Notes: generated by a model from the sequence alone, not told the origin. Numbered from the stretch's first letter, positions 8,798 to 17,696 are shown. The stretch is DNA of 64,000 nt from Paenibacillus soyae (GCF_024623455.1 NZ_JANIPJ010000003.1:124001-188000); one strand, 5' to 3'. Numbers and translations are program-made.

Positions 8798-9607
8798 CTA
8801 TTTAATCTCATCAATGTAGTACATGATAGAAATGTCTTCAAACTTAGATTCAAAAATATAAATATATCGATCGCTTTTTTTGTCTAACATATAGAACTCT
8901 TCCAAGAGATCGAACCGTTCTTTTTTCTTTTTAATATGTGCGACTACTGTATCGACGGTTGCTTGATCGCACTTTTGCGATAAAATATCGGCTAAATGCT
9001 CGATTTGTCTCTCTACATCTGCACGTAATAGATTCACTTCAAACGAAACCACGCGGTCTCCGCCATAATTATCTTCAACGACCAACAGGTCGGTATCTAG
9101 CGGTACAGTAAATCCTCCGACATTTTCCGTTCCACCAGGCTTCGGATCGCTCGTACCGCCTGTCGTAATGTACACAGTCGACACCGCTTCATCCCACTCC
9201 ACCTCCGCTCCCAGCGCTTGGCTGACAAAACGAACCGGCACAATCGTTCTTCCTTCTTTCTTGACGGCTACGGTGTCCATGTTTTGCGCTTTGCCGTTTA
9301 CTTCGATTGATTTCTTGCCAATTTGAAGAATGGCTTTGATGCTGCCTTTCGTAATCGTGACTTTCTCCGTCTTGCCGTCCCACTTCACATCCGCGCCTAA
9401 TGCTTCACTAACGAATCGGACAGGAACCATTGTGCGGTCGTTTTCATCCAGATACGGCTGCGCGTCCGGGAAAGCGATTTTCTCGTTGTTCACGACAACT
9501 CGAAGCGGAAATGCTGCGGATACATGAAAACTAAAGCTACTAATTAAGATTGCTGCTGCTGCAACTAGCAAAATACTTACCCGAAAATGTTTCATCGTCA
9601 TGTTCAT
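8798..9607 (-). CDS. Secreted copper-amine-oxidase N-terminal domain protein
   Basis: 269 residues from an ATG at 9607 (AAAAGGAG upstream). A signal peptide is visible (ILLVAAAAILISSFSFHVSA). Two tandem repeats follow of the copper amine oxidase N-terminal type (PF07833): DENDRTMVPVRFVSEALGA then KEGRTIVPVRFVSQALGAEV. This domain is common in Bacillota surface proteins and is thought to bind cell-wall material. It is not an oxidase here: the catalytic domain is absent. The C-terminal 130 residues are unique. It lies between the lipase gene and the large secreted protein. Confidence 0.75.
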   Translation of the reverse strand: MNMTMKHFRVSILLVAAAAILISSFSFHVSAAFPLRVVVNNEKIAFPDAQPYLDENDRTMVPVRFVSEALGADVKWDGKTEKVTITKGSIKAILQIGKKSIEVNGKAQNMDTVAVKKEGRTIVPVRFVSQALGAEVEWDEAVSTVYITTGGTSDPKPGGTENVGGFTVPLDTDLLVVEDNYGGDRVVSFEVNLLRADVERQIEHLADILSQKCDQATVDTVVAHIKKKKERFDLLEEFYMLDKKSDRYIYIFESKFEDISIMYYIDEIK

Positions 9608-9636
9608 GAAATAAATCTCCTTTTCTAAAATCAATA

Positions 9637-11532
9637 TTAAAATCTAAACCTCACAGCCCGCATTAACGATTGCTTAATCGTCGACTCGAGCGTGTTATAG
9701 GCGGCATTCGCTTCCCTCACGCCGTCCGCCTGCTTACGAATTTGCTCCATAAGGACTTGTCTTTCTCCGCTTATTCGGTCGCATAGGTACCTGACGCTTC
9801 TAACCTTGGCTTGGACGTTGCCCTCTCTATAACTTCTGTCGGCTTGCTCCGCAGCGTTAGCCGCTTTCTTCAGCGCCGAAGCCAGGATCTCGTTTAGCGC
9901 TCGTTCCTTCTTTTTGAGCGCCTTCTCAAGCGACTCCATTTCACGCATCCTCACAAGAATCTTCGCGCCCTTCTTCACTTGCCCCGCTCCAATGTTGTAC
10001 AAAGTAACCGCCTTGTAAGCAGCCGCCTTCACTTCGTCGACCTTCTGATCCCGGAAGTTCTTGATGCTCGTTGCCAGCTCCTTGGCCTTATCCTGAATAG
10101 CTTCCTTCGTATCGCTTATGAAGGTTGCGATCCCTACGACCGCGCGCTTGCTTTGTTCCACCCAATAAGCCGCTTCATCCTCCGCCCATTTCACGGCGCG
10201 GTCGACCAGGTTTCTGAAATTGTTCTCCATTGCGTCGAAGAAGCTGGAGATCGCGGACTGCAGCTCATTCTTCCATTTTCGCAACAAGACAGACTGATCG
10301 ATCTGGGTTTTGATCCAGTCCTCCATCAGATTAAGCGACAAGACCCCCACCGCTTTCAACCCGCTCACAAGCCCTTCCTTTGCGGCATGAAGCACATTTT
10401 TGATGGCGGGCACAACTTTATAGCGAATTTGGTCAATTAGGAAATAACCAATCGCGGTTTTCAGCTCGTCCTTTATCGCCATGAATACAGCGGGCAATGT
10501 TTTGAAGGCGGCCGACATCGTTCTCTCCCACTCAAAGCCGTCCGTCATCAGCAGGTCAATTTCTTCTACTAGCGTTTCCTTCACCTCATAGGGCAAGGAT
10601 TCGATCTCCGTCGTCAGAAGCTTGACCGAATAAGGAATAAGATCGAATCGTTGAGCGTGGTTTAACACGAAGCCCGTTCCCGACATCGAGGTCGCAAAGA
10701 GCGAGTGACTGCCCATATAATCCGTTTGGGCGAAGTCGGTCGCTAAGTAAATACCGGATGAAGGGTTATGGAACAGTGCCGGCACGATATCGCCATTGTT
10801 CCGGTATTCCGTTAGCTTCCCGTGCTGATTCAACCAATCGATAGATTGCCGATGCTTCTCGAGCAGAGCCGAGTTAAAGCCCGGGGCGTTAAAGGTTGTT
10901 GTCGTCACCAGCTTCGGGAGAACATGATCCGGAAGCGTAAATCCGGAATACAGCGCTAGATTGCCGCCGAGCGAGTGCCCTGTGGTATAGAGCGATTCCA
11001 GCTCCGGATATTTCCGAACCAGCTCCTCCATGTATTCCCTTGCTTCCTTCTGTTGAGGAGACTCCATCATATACATCGTTCGCAGGTTATTGGACCAGTC
11101 GTTCCAGTACTTCAAATCCTCCATCGGCTCGCTGCCCCGGAAAACCACGATTTTGGTCGTTCCGCTCTGCGTTCCTGAAGCCGTCGAATCGACCGGCTCG
11201 ATCGTCATCGCCGCAAAGCCGGACTCCGAATTCGGCTTGACGTCGCTAATCTTCCATTGCCTCATCTCTGAATCCTGCGACACTTCGTTGATGAGGTTCT
11301 TCCAGTAATCAATCTCCGGCTTGCCGTTCAGCTCTTTGGTGAAGCGCTCTTCAAGCTGCTGGATTCCGGTAGTATCGGAGTTGTAGTAGTCGACGAGGTC
11401 TCCTATGGTAATGGAATTGCCATTTTTCAAATAATCTTTGGCAAGCTTACTGTTTATTCCATCCGTTCTTATCACATCTAAATAGACGAGCTGGGAAAGT
11501 TTCTGAAGCTGGACTTCATCAATAGACTTCAT
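9637..11532 (-). CDS. Lipase-like alpha/beta hydrolase with helical C-terminus, candidate type VII effector
   Basis: 631 residues. The N-terminal half is a class-3-lipase/Mbeg1-like hydrolase: oxyanion region FRGSEP (131-136), nucleophile elbow TTGHSLGG with Ser187, and a later GSHSLFA likely carrying the His. Residues about 380-631 are long amphipathic helices (KKGAKILVRMREMESLEKAL, KKERALNEILASALKKAANA), with no signal peptide or membrane anchor. Catalytic domain first and helical targeting domain last is the reversed order known for the Staphylococcus aureus T7SS lipase TslA. The upstream gene, with no intergenic gap, is a lipoprotein, as with the TslA immunity protein TilA. Membrane lipid is the expected substrate; this is inference from architecture. 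Confidence 0.65.
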   Translation of the reverse strand: MKSIDEVQLQKLSQLVYLDVIRTDGINSKLAKDYLKNGNSITIGDLVDYYNSDTTGIQQLEERFTKELNGKPEIDYWKNLINEVSQDSEMRQWKISDVKPNSESGFAAMTIEPVDSTASGTQSGTTKIVVFRGSEPMEDLKYWNDWSNNLRTMYMMESPQQKEAREYMEELVRKYPELESLYTTGHSLGGNLALYSGFTLPDHVLPKLVTTTTFNAPGFNSALLEKHRQSIDWLNQHGKLTEYRNNGDIVPALFHNPSSGIYLATDFAQTDYMGSHSLFATSMSGTGFVLNHAQRFDLIPYSVKLLTTEIESLPYEVKETLVEEIDLLMTDGFEWERTMSAAFKTLPAVFMAIKDELKTAIGYFLIDQIRYKVVPAIKNVLHAAKEGLVSGLKAVGVLSLNLMEDWIKTQIDQSVLLRKWKNELQSAISSFFDAMENNFRNLVDRAVKWAEDEAAYWVEQSKRAVVGIATFISDTKEAIQDKAKELATSIKNFRDQKVDEVKAAAYKAVTLYNIGAGQVKKGAKILVRMREMESLEKALKKKERALNEILASALKKAANAAEQADRSYREGNVQAKVRSVRYLCDRISGERQVLMEQIRKQADGVREANAAYNTLESTIKQSLMRAVRFRF

Positions 11533-12369
11533 CTATCTCTCAACTCCCGCAGCATAGGTTTTCCGCTTGCCTTCCCAAACCGAGAAGGTGCGCAGGATAT
11601 CATCATCCGATTCCTTGATCTGGCCATTCTCTAGAATGTCGAAGCCATTGCGCGTTATGCTGTTTTGCTTCGAACCGTCGCTTTCTTCGCTCGTATATAC
11701 ATGATCTACAAGCAACGCCTCATTGGAGAGCTCGTCATACCTGCCGAAAGCTTCTTCCGACAAATAAACCAAATAGACCGAGCTTTTAAAATAACGATGA
11801 GCAGCTAATTGTTCGGCAAACGCCTTATATTTATCTAGTTCCCCTTGCTCATCCATCGCCCCGGAGTCATCTATATAATCCGAAGCATTCACGAATATCG
11901 TGATGACCTGCCAATTGGACGGATACCGTTCCAGAAACGTTTGGTAGCTCATATCACGGTCCGTGTCCGTAGGATAAGTCAAAACCGTATCATTAAAAAT
12001 TTCAACCCTGCTGTCGCTCCAAACTTGCTGAGCTAACTGCGTAATGGGTTCCAGATTGTTCTGCGCCACGAGAACGTTCAAATACTTGTCGTATACCTTC
12101 TTCAAATCCTTCGTTATCTCCACTTCGAACAGGATTCTCGTATCGCTTTTCGGACGAACCGTCGCTTTGATCGTGTTGTCGTTCATGGTGCCGGAGCCCG
12201 CTCCGATCTTGTCGAGCTCGAATTCCTCGCCGTACTTCTCCTCCAGCGCCTCCAGGATCCGGGCCGACGCCTTCTCGTATTGATCGCCCTTCTTCGTTCC
12301 GCAGCCGATTATCGTGATTAATGGCAGAAGCATCAGTATCAACACTGCCTTTCTATAGTATTTTTTCAT
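11533..12369 (-). CDS. Lipoprotein, candidate immunity to the adjacent lipase
   Basis: 278 residues. The N-terminus KKYYRKAVLILMLLPLITII is followed by a lipobox ending at Cys23 (TIIGC), so it is an acylated protein outside the membrane. The rest is acidic and helical with no known motif. Its stop codon touches the start of the lipase gene. A lipoprotein paired with a secreted lipase recalls TilA-type immunity, which protects the producer from outside. The alternative is a regulator- or sensor-type lipoprotein. No strong terminator separates it from the lipase. Confidence 0.6.
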   Translation of the reverse strand: MKKYYRKAVLILMLLPLITIIGCGTKKGDQYEKASARILEALEEKYGEEFELDKIGAGSGTMNDNTIKATVRPKSDTRILFEVEITKDLKKVYDKYLNVLVAQNNLEPITQLAQQVWSDSRVEIFNDTVLTYPTDTDRDMSYQTFLERYPSNWQVITIFVNASDYIDDSGAMDEQGELDKYKAFAEQLAAHRYFKSSVYLVYLSEEAFGRYDELSNEALLVDHVYTSEESDGSKQNSITRNGFDILENGQIKESDDDILRTFSVWEGKRKTYAAGVER

Positions 12370-12416
12370 CCGGGCTCATCCTCTTCATACTCTATTTTTT
12401 TTGACGAAGCTTCTTT

Positions 12417-12887
12417 TCAAGCTTTCGAGTCATATTTCGTAATCATTTCCTGTTCAAAGGCAGTCGGCTCTTGTTTTTCTTTGATTAAGCTTCCGTTTTC
12501 ATCCCATTCTCGGTAATGAACTTTAAACCCGTATTTGTTTTCTGCGATGGCTTTTATATTTCCGTTCTCATGCCATGAGATGCTTTTTCCTGCGATTGTT
12601 CCATTTTCCATGTATTTATGTTCTTTCACCTTGCCATCACGATAAAATTCCACTGTCACCCCATGTGGAATACCATTCTCGTAATAACTGTAATAGGCCA
12701 ATGTGCCGTTTGGATATTTCTCGTATAATAATCCTATAACGGCTGTCCCCCCCTCTTCCATTGGCTTGTTAAAAACTTGTTCCCCATATTTGCCCGAGTA
12801 GCAGACATCTTCCGCAAACTCAATTCCAGCATGAATGACTTCCGAGGCTGTCAGAATATTTAAATCATTGATGTTTATTTCTTCCAG
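12417..12887 (-). CDS. YwqK-family (MORN-like repeat) immunity protein, probable CTG start
   Basis: About 156 residues when read from a CTG at 12885-12887. That codon directly follows the TAA of the 47-residue gene and has GAGGTGG five bases before it. The first ATG in frame is at 12761 and would leave out a clearly coding stretch (ININDLNILTASE, GIEFAEDVCYSGKYG). Repeats such as YPNGTLAYYSYYENGIPHG, ENGTIAGKSISWHENGNI and DENGSL are the MORN-variant repeats of the YwqK antitoxin/immunity family. In Bacillus subtilis, YwqK pairs with the YwqJ deaminase toxin. No matching toxin is adjacent here, so it is an orphan or cross-protecting immunity gene. Confidence 0.65.
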   Translation of the reverse strand: MEEININDLNILTASEVIHAGIEFAEDVCYSGKYGEQVFNKPMEEGGTAVIGLLYEKYPNGTLAYYSYYENGIPHGVTVEFYRDGKVKEHKYMENGTIAGKSISWHENGNIKAIAENKYGFKVHYREWDENGSLIKEKQEPTAFEQEMITKYDSKA

Positions 12888-13031
12888 TTAATCCACCTCG
12901 ATTTCCTGGTATTGCTCGCCTTTATAATCCACGTATAGAAACTGCTTCGTCTTCAAGCCATACGTTAATAAATCTTCTTCGAAATCGTTGCCGTCAGGGA
13001 ATAAGAGCCGGGCTATTTCTTGTTCACGCAT
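12888..13031 (-). CDS. Small conserved-looking protein, 47 aa
   Basis: Reads from an ATG at 13029-13031 preceded by AAAGGGGG. It begins MREQEIARLLFPDGNDFEED and ends YQEIEVD. Its TAA is immediately followed by the probable CTG start of the YwqK-family gene, so the two are likely translated together, or were once one gene. It lies 14 bp after the 336-residue gene. No function can be assigned. Confidence 0.5.
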   Translation of the reverse strand: MREQEIARLLFPDGNDFEEDLLTYGLKTKQFLYVDYKGEQYQEIEVD

Positions 13032-13045
13032 ACTGAATTCCCCCT

Positions 13046-14056
13046 TTATTCGAAAAGCTCTCCATGCTTATTCGGGATATATTCCGGGTAGTTATTGCGA
13101 TAAAATCGATCGATCGTCCGAAGCATAGGGTCCCATTCGGGATACGGCTCAGGATCTCCCAGCGCCATGGTCGCCTCCGGGGTGTTCATCAGCAAATCGT
13201 CGTGTTGGACCGATATCGGTAACCCCAGCTTCTTCCTGACGTGTATCAAGAACAAGATTTCAAAAGGATAAAACCCGTATCTGAAATCGCCAAATTCGCC
13301 TAACTGCCCCATTTCGGAAGCTAATTCCGAGTGATGCCGGGACATGCTCGCGATCAATTGCTCGAGTTCCGGCAGATCGCCAGTGGACCATCGTTCAAGC
13401 GCCACATGATAAATGTTCAGGTCGTCAGGAATCGAGGCAAACCGCCGTCCCTCTTCCTTCAGCCTGCTTTTGACGGCCAGATGCAATTTTTTATTGATTC
13501 CCATGATCGTCTTATTCCTATATTGCAGGTACAGCTCCAGCAAAAACCAAGTATGCCTGTTCTCTTCGTTGGCATCCAGTAAGCATTCGCCGAAGTGTTG
13601 GGCTATGAAATCAAATAATATTTGCTCTTCCTTCTCCCATCCATACATAGCGAAATGAACCAAAGCGATGACGACTTCCCTAAAGGTATATTCCAAGGCC
13701 ATATGAGGATAACGCGCCGTATACAGTGGCTGCCCCATACTTTGGTAGAACACGACCTTATGCATATTCTTTAGACCCTCGAGATTGCTCCCCCCGCTGA
13801 TCAATACATCTTGTTTCCACTTTGACAAGGAGTAAGCGAAGATCGAGGATAAATTAATCAATAAAATATGATCCTTTTCTCTATCGCCTGCTTCCGCAAT
13901 CTCCATGACCTCGCTCTTGCATTCCTCATACTCTTCCCTAACGTCTTCCATTCGAATGCCGTCCATAAAATTGTTATGGTATCTTTTAAATGCCATCTCC
14001 CATTTTTTGGGGTTTATCATGAGCGTCCTGTCCCCCGACTCGATGAGGTATACCAT
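13046..14056 (-). CDS. Unknown 336-aa protein in the immunity array
   Basis: Soluble, mostly helical protein with no signal peptide (YTARYPHMALEYTFREVVIA, GINKKLHLAVKSRLKEEGR). The architecture resembles large helical immunity proteins of the Imm49 sort, but I could not confirm that. The start is uncertain: ATGs at 14056 and 14020 both have modest purine-rich sites. It follows an Imm35-like gene and precedes two small immunity-type genes, which supports a protective role. It has no toxin of its own next to it. Confidence 0.5.
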   Translation of the reverse strand: MVYLIESGDRTLMINPKKWEMAFKRYHNNFMDGIRMEDVREEYEECKSEVMEIAEAGDREKDHILLINLSSIFAYSLSKWKQDVLISGGSNLEGLKNMHKVVFYQSMGQPLYTARYPHMALEYTFREVVIALVHFAMYGWEKEEQILFDFIAQHFGECLLDANEENRHTWFLLELYLQYRNKTIMGINKKLHLAVKSRLKEEGRRFASIPDDLNIYHVALERWSTGDLPELEQLIASMSRHHSELASEMGQLGEFGDFRYGFYPFEILFLIHVRKKLGLPISVQHDDLLMNTPEATMALGDPEPYPEWDPMLRTIDRFYRNNYPEYIPNKHGELFE

Positions 14057-14090
14057 TATGATTTGGCGCTTCTTCCCACCAAATAATTAC

Positions 14091-14381
14091 TCAGTCATTT
14101 GTTTCTAAATGTGGACAATATACATGACCATTAGGGTCGATAATGTATTTGACGGTTGCTTCTTTATCAGAAATAACAATTGTATATTCATTTTCTGCAA
14201 AAAAATCATTTTGTTCTATACTTACTATGACCAACCAAACTGAACCATTAATACTATCGAAATCACTATAGAATTTTATAGCACGCTCCAAATTATCTGA
14301 AATATCACCTGACAACTCATATTTATTTTTATATTCTTGGGCAATGCTCAAAGCTATATCCAAAGATAAATTGGAATCCAT
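14091..14381 (-). CDS. Immunity protein, YrhB/Imm35-like
   Basis: 96 residues from the ATG at 14381, chosen because GGGGAGGGG lies 6 bases upstream; an earlier ATG overlaps the toxin stop. The core GSVWLVIVSIEQNDFFAENE followed by YTIVISDKEATVKYIIDPNG resembles the YrhB domain used by Imm35 immunity proteins. The gene is AT-rich and directly follows the HExxH toxin, so it is the likely cognate inhibitor. The family assignment is from memory of the motif pattern and is moderate. Confidence 0.6.
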   Translation of the reverse strand: MDSNLSLDIALSIAQEYKNKYELSGDISDNLERAIKFYSDFDSINGSVWLVIVSIEQNDFFAENEYTIVISDKEATVKYIIDPNGHVYCPHLETND

Positions 14382-14401
14382 TGTATTCCCCTCCCCTCTC
14401 A

Positions 14402-16600
14402 TCATTCAAACCCTCTCCACACAGGTGGAGGCCATTCACCATTCTTTAATTTATATATATACCTTTGTGAAAATAAAATCTCTTCAGAAGTGTATAAATC
14501 TTTATTTTTCATGATTTGATTATATACATATTCTTCCCTTTCCAATGTTGATAGTTTCAGATATTCCTCTTTCCCAATTTCGAGCCATTGTTTTGCATGA
14601 TAGGACTCGTGCATTGTACTTAGATATGTAGGCTCTTTTTTCAGTACAATTTGACCCGTTTTAGGGTCGAATCCTCCTGCAGCGAATGAAGGTAAGATTT
14701 TTCCCTTTTCATCAATAACCACCTTGATATTTTTTTCACTCATATTTTTTGTGAATCGTTTTAATTCGCGAATGCTTATTAATCTTTGACCGTTAGGTGC
14801 GAGTTTGACCTGGCCACTTACGGGCATATCTGCCCATTCCTTGTAATCAAAATCATTCTTCCCCTCAGCCGCATTCGGCCTCTTCAACCCGTCATACAAT
14901 TCCTTCTCAGCTGTCAAATATTCATCAAATCGGGACATCTCTCTGATTTGTTGGCTGATGTAGATGTTGCCGAAGACCGTCTCGCGAATATTATCATCGT
15001 CGCCGCCGGGCGATCCGTTCGATCCACCGCTGTCTCCGCTGCCCCCGGAATTATCATCGACCTTCTTCTGAAGGTTGTTCAGGCCGTCCATCATATTGTC
15101 TATCTTGCCTACTTTAGTGATGTTCGCGCCTGGGATAAAGGTAGACGCCAGCGCGCCAAGCGCATCCGCCTTTTCCTCTGGACTCATGCTATCAAAATCG
15201 GCATAAACCTTCTCGGCGACTTCAATGAGCTTATCCGGATTCTCCGCAAAAAATTCAACCGCCGCCGCCGTCTGCTGCAAGCTTTCTCCCGTGTCCTTCA
15301 GCGCTTGCACCGGGTCGATCACAAGCTCCACGACCATGCCGCCGAGATCGATCACTCCCGTAATAATCTCTTCGCCCAGGCTTCGAATAAAGACGTCGCT
15401 CACATGGACAGCCTGCTCCCAGCCCGTTCTTCCGTACGTCTCCTTAACCCAAGCATCGTAGGCCGTATACGGCACGTTAACGTGCATATAATCCTCGTGC
15501 TTGTTAAGGACATGCTCCTCGAAGTACGCATACGTCGTTTCGTTCACCTTATTGTCTTCCGTTATCGGCGTACCGTCCGGAAGATGCGTTGGCGGCAGCT
15601 TGGTTTTCAGATATTCGTCAATGATCGTCTGCTGTCTTTCCAGCTCAATCTGCTGGGCTGCACGGTCATAAGACACTCTCAAGCTGTCAATCTCGGCAGG
15701 CCCTGACAGCCCGTTCTCTAATCCGCCTCTCAGCAGCCCCAACAGCTCTTCATGCTCCGGCATCGACGAGCGGTCATTCATGAGCGGATTGTAATCGCAT
15801 GCCGCCAGCGGATCTTGGCCGAACAGCTTGCGCAAATCGGCGTTCCTATCGTAATACGAGGACGAAATGCCGATTTGGCGAAGCTTCTCCCGGGCTTCCG
15901 CGGCTGCATGCAGCTGTTCTTCCGCATAAGTGACGTTGCCGAATTTCGTATAGACATCGTAAGCATGCTGGCTCTTCGCTATGACCTGAAGCGCGTCCGC
16001 CGTCTCCGCCAGCAGCTGCCTGGCCTCTGCCTTCTCGTCAGACGTGCCGTTCTCCAGCTTGCCCAGCAGCTCCGCCGCGCGCGGATCGTCTTGGACGAAC
16101 GATACCCGGGACGCGAGAAGCTTATCGGCTGCTTGTCTTAAGAACTCGACGGTATCCAATATCCGCCATTTGTCGCGGGGAGTCTCCCCCGCCTCATTAG
16201 GCTTCCGCGCCTGCCAAGCACCAACGGCGGCCAGCGCAAGAGTCGGGAAGAGGCCTCTCTTAATAACGGAAGGAAGGAAGCGAAGAAGCTGCATCGACAG
16301 CTTCGCCTTGTTCGCCATCTCCTCGTCCATCCGTCGGTAGTCCCGAGACACCTCGAGCAGCGCCTTCGATTGTTGGTCCAGCTGCCCGAGAATATCCATT
16401 ATCCGTTTCTCGATGTCCGTAATCCGCTCCTCTACCCGGCCGGCTCTGGAACGAACCTCGGGATAAGCGGAGTAGACACGTTCCACTAATCGTTCGGCCT
16501 GAGTGAGCGGCGTGTAAGCTGCGCTTTCGAGGCGGTTTCGTTTCCGCCGGAGCTGCTCGGACAAATGCTCGATGCGATTCGGGTCCGACCGTTCTGCCAT
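14402..16600 (-). CDS. Polymorphic toxin with zincin (HExxH) tip, type VII effector candidate
   Basis: 732 residues from the ATG at 16600, which matches the start of its paralogue at 5966 and has AAGGGAGGGG upstream. Residues 1-290 match the N-terminal targeting region of the PT-TG toxin. The middle contains hydrophobic and helical stretches (about 400-490) and a Gly/Ser/Asp linker at 517-537. The tip (about 590-732) carries STMHESYHAKQW, an HExxH zinc-binding motif at 664-668, followed by acidic residues (REEY about 688-691) that could supply a third ligand. This points to a metallopeptidase toxin. DNA of the tip (14402 to about 14840) is visibly AT-rich against a GC-rich body, the mark of a swapped tip. 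The Imm35-like gene follows. Confidence 0.8.
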   Translation of the reverse strand: MAERSDPNRIEHLSEQLRRKRNRLESAAYTPLTQAERLVERVYSAYPEVRSRAGRVEERITDIEKRIMDILGQLDQQSKALLEVSRDYRRMDEEMANKAKLSMQLLRFLPSVIKRGLFPTLALAAVGAWQARKPNEAGETPRDKWRILDTVEFLRQAADKLLASRVSFVQDDPRAAELLGKLENGTSDEKAEARQLLAETADALQVIAKSQHAYDVYTKFGNVTYAEEQLHAAAEAREKLRQIGISSSYYDRNADLRKLFGQDPLAACDYNPLMNDRSSMPEHEELLGLLRGGLENGLSGPAEIDSLRVSYDRAAQQIELERQQTIIDEYLKTKLPPTHLPDGTPITEDNKVNETTYAYFEEHVLNKHEDYMHVNVPYTAYDAWVKETYGRTGWEQAVHVSDVFIRSLGEEIITGVIDLGGMVVELVIDPVQALKDTGESLQQTAAAVEFFAENPDKLIEVAEKVYADFDSMSPEEKADALGALASTFIPGANITKVGKIDNMMDGLNNLQKKVDDNSGGSGDSGGSNGSPGGDDDNIRETVFGNIYISQQIREMSRFDEYLTAEKELYDGLKRPNAAEGKNDFDYKEWADMPVSGQVKLAPNGQRLISIRELKRFTKNMSEKNIKVVIDEKGKILPSFAAGGFDPKTGQIVLKKEPTYLSTMHESYHAKQWLEIGKEEYLKLSTLEREEYVYNQIMKNKDLYTSEEILFSQRYIYKLKNGEWPPPVWRGFE

Positions 16601-16619
16601 GCCAGTTTCGCCCCTCCCT

Positions 16620-17696
16620 TTATCCAAATCTGGCCATGATGAAAACTTCCAGCTGATCCGTCAGCTTGTTCGTAGCCGCCGTCAGCCTGTCGCCCAGCTC
16701 GGCGGCCAGTCTGGCCGCGATGGCCTCCAGCTGCTCGAGTCCCTCCTTGCGGTCCAGCGACCGGAGCGCCGCAACCGACAGGATGGCTTCCATGTCCTCA
16801 TGGAACGCTCTCGCGTATTCGGCCATCTGGCGCGCTGCCTCCGTGGTCCGCTCGACGACGGAATCCCCCTGGCGTCTGGCATCGTGGTGCAAGAGAGGCT
16901 CGACATCGGATTTCCATATACGGAGTTGCTCCTGGAATACCAGGTCGCATCGTTCTACCAGCTTCGGTATCGCTAGAATAATAGAGCTAAGCTCCAGGCC
17001 GTGGAGCGTAAGAGCGACGTCTTCTTCCTCCGCCTTCGTCGGATCTATGCCGGCTGCGGCCGCCAGCTCCCGAATCCGCGTACGGAACCGTTCATGCGCG
17101 GCCTCGTCCATACTGTTGATCCGCGCCATCTGGCGGTACAGCTCATTCGGCTCTCCCGGCTGAATGGCTCCCGCCTGATCGAACGAATACGGCTCTTCTT
17201 CCCCCGTGCCCGGCCGGGCGAACTCAGCGGGGTAAGGATGGACGCCGATTGCAGGCAAGACGCTGCTTTCCGAAGCTATATTTCGAATCGATATGCTATC
17301 GAGATCTTTCGTTGTTAGCAGCTTGCCGATGCCCGGCGCATCGAATACGACCCCTGTCAGGCCCCCGATGACCGCTGCATGATACAAGCCGAATGCGCCG
17401 CCGATTTCCCTTCCGGTAATTCGGCAAGGAGATTGCTCCGCATATTTGCGTACGAAAGCATGAAGCCTCGCATGAAGCTCCGAATCCGTGTCGTACAGCA
17501 TGTTTAGTCCCAAATGTACATCTTCCAGCGTAAAAGTAACGACCAGCACATGCCCGCCGTCTGCATCAAGGTAAGAGACGGCCTCCAGTCCTTCCGAGAC
17601 CAGCTTCTCGACCCGAGCCAGCTGCAGCACCGATTCGACTTCCTCGACTTGATCGCCTCTGGCCAATTGCCAGTATTGTTGGTCGGTTAATGACAT
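16620..17696 (-). CDS. Unknown 358-aa protein between WXG100 genes and toxin, possible accessory factor
   Basis: Mixed alpha/beta N-terminal half (AVSYLDADGGHVLVVTFTLE) and long helical C-terminal half (RTTEAARQMAEYARAFHEDM, LAAELGDRLTAATNKL). There is no signal peptide and no clear membrane segment. The gene lies immediately upstream of the toxin (19 bp to its start) and downstream of the secretion core. That is the usual place for effector-specific chaperones or adaptors. I do not recognise the family. It does not look like EssB: no pseudokinase pattern and no membrane helix. Confidence 0.55.
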   Translation of the reverse strand: MSLTDQQYWQLARGDQVEEVESVLQLARVEKLVSEGLEAVSYLDADGGHVLVVTFTLEDVHLGLNMLYDTDSELHARLHAFVRKYAEQSPCRITGREIGGAFGLYHAAVIGGLTGVVFDAPGIGKLLTTKDLDSISIRNIASESSVLPAIGVHPYPAEFARPGTGEEEPYSFDQAGAIQPGEPNELYRQMARINSMDEAAHERFRTRIRELAAAAGIDPTKAEEEDVALTLHGLELSSIILAIPKLVERCDLVFQEQLRIWKSDVEPLLHHDARRQGDSVVERTTEAARQMAEYARAFHEDMEAILSVAALRSLDRKEGLEQLEAIAARLAAELGDRLTAATNKLTDQLEVFIMARFG

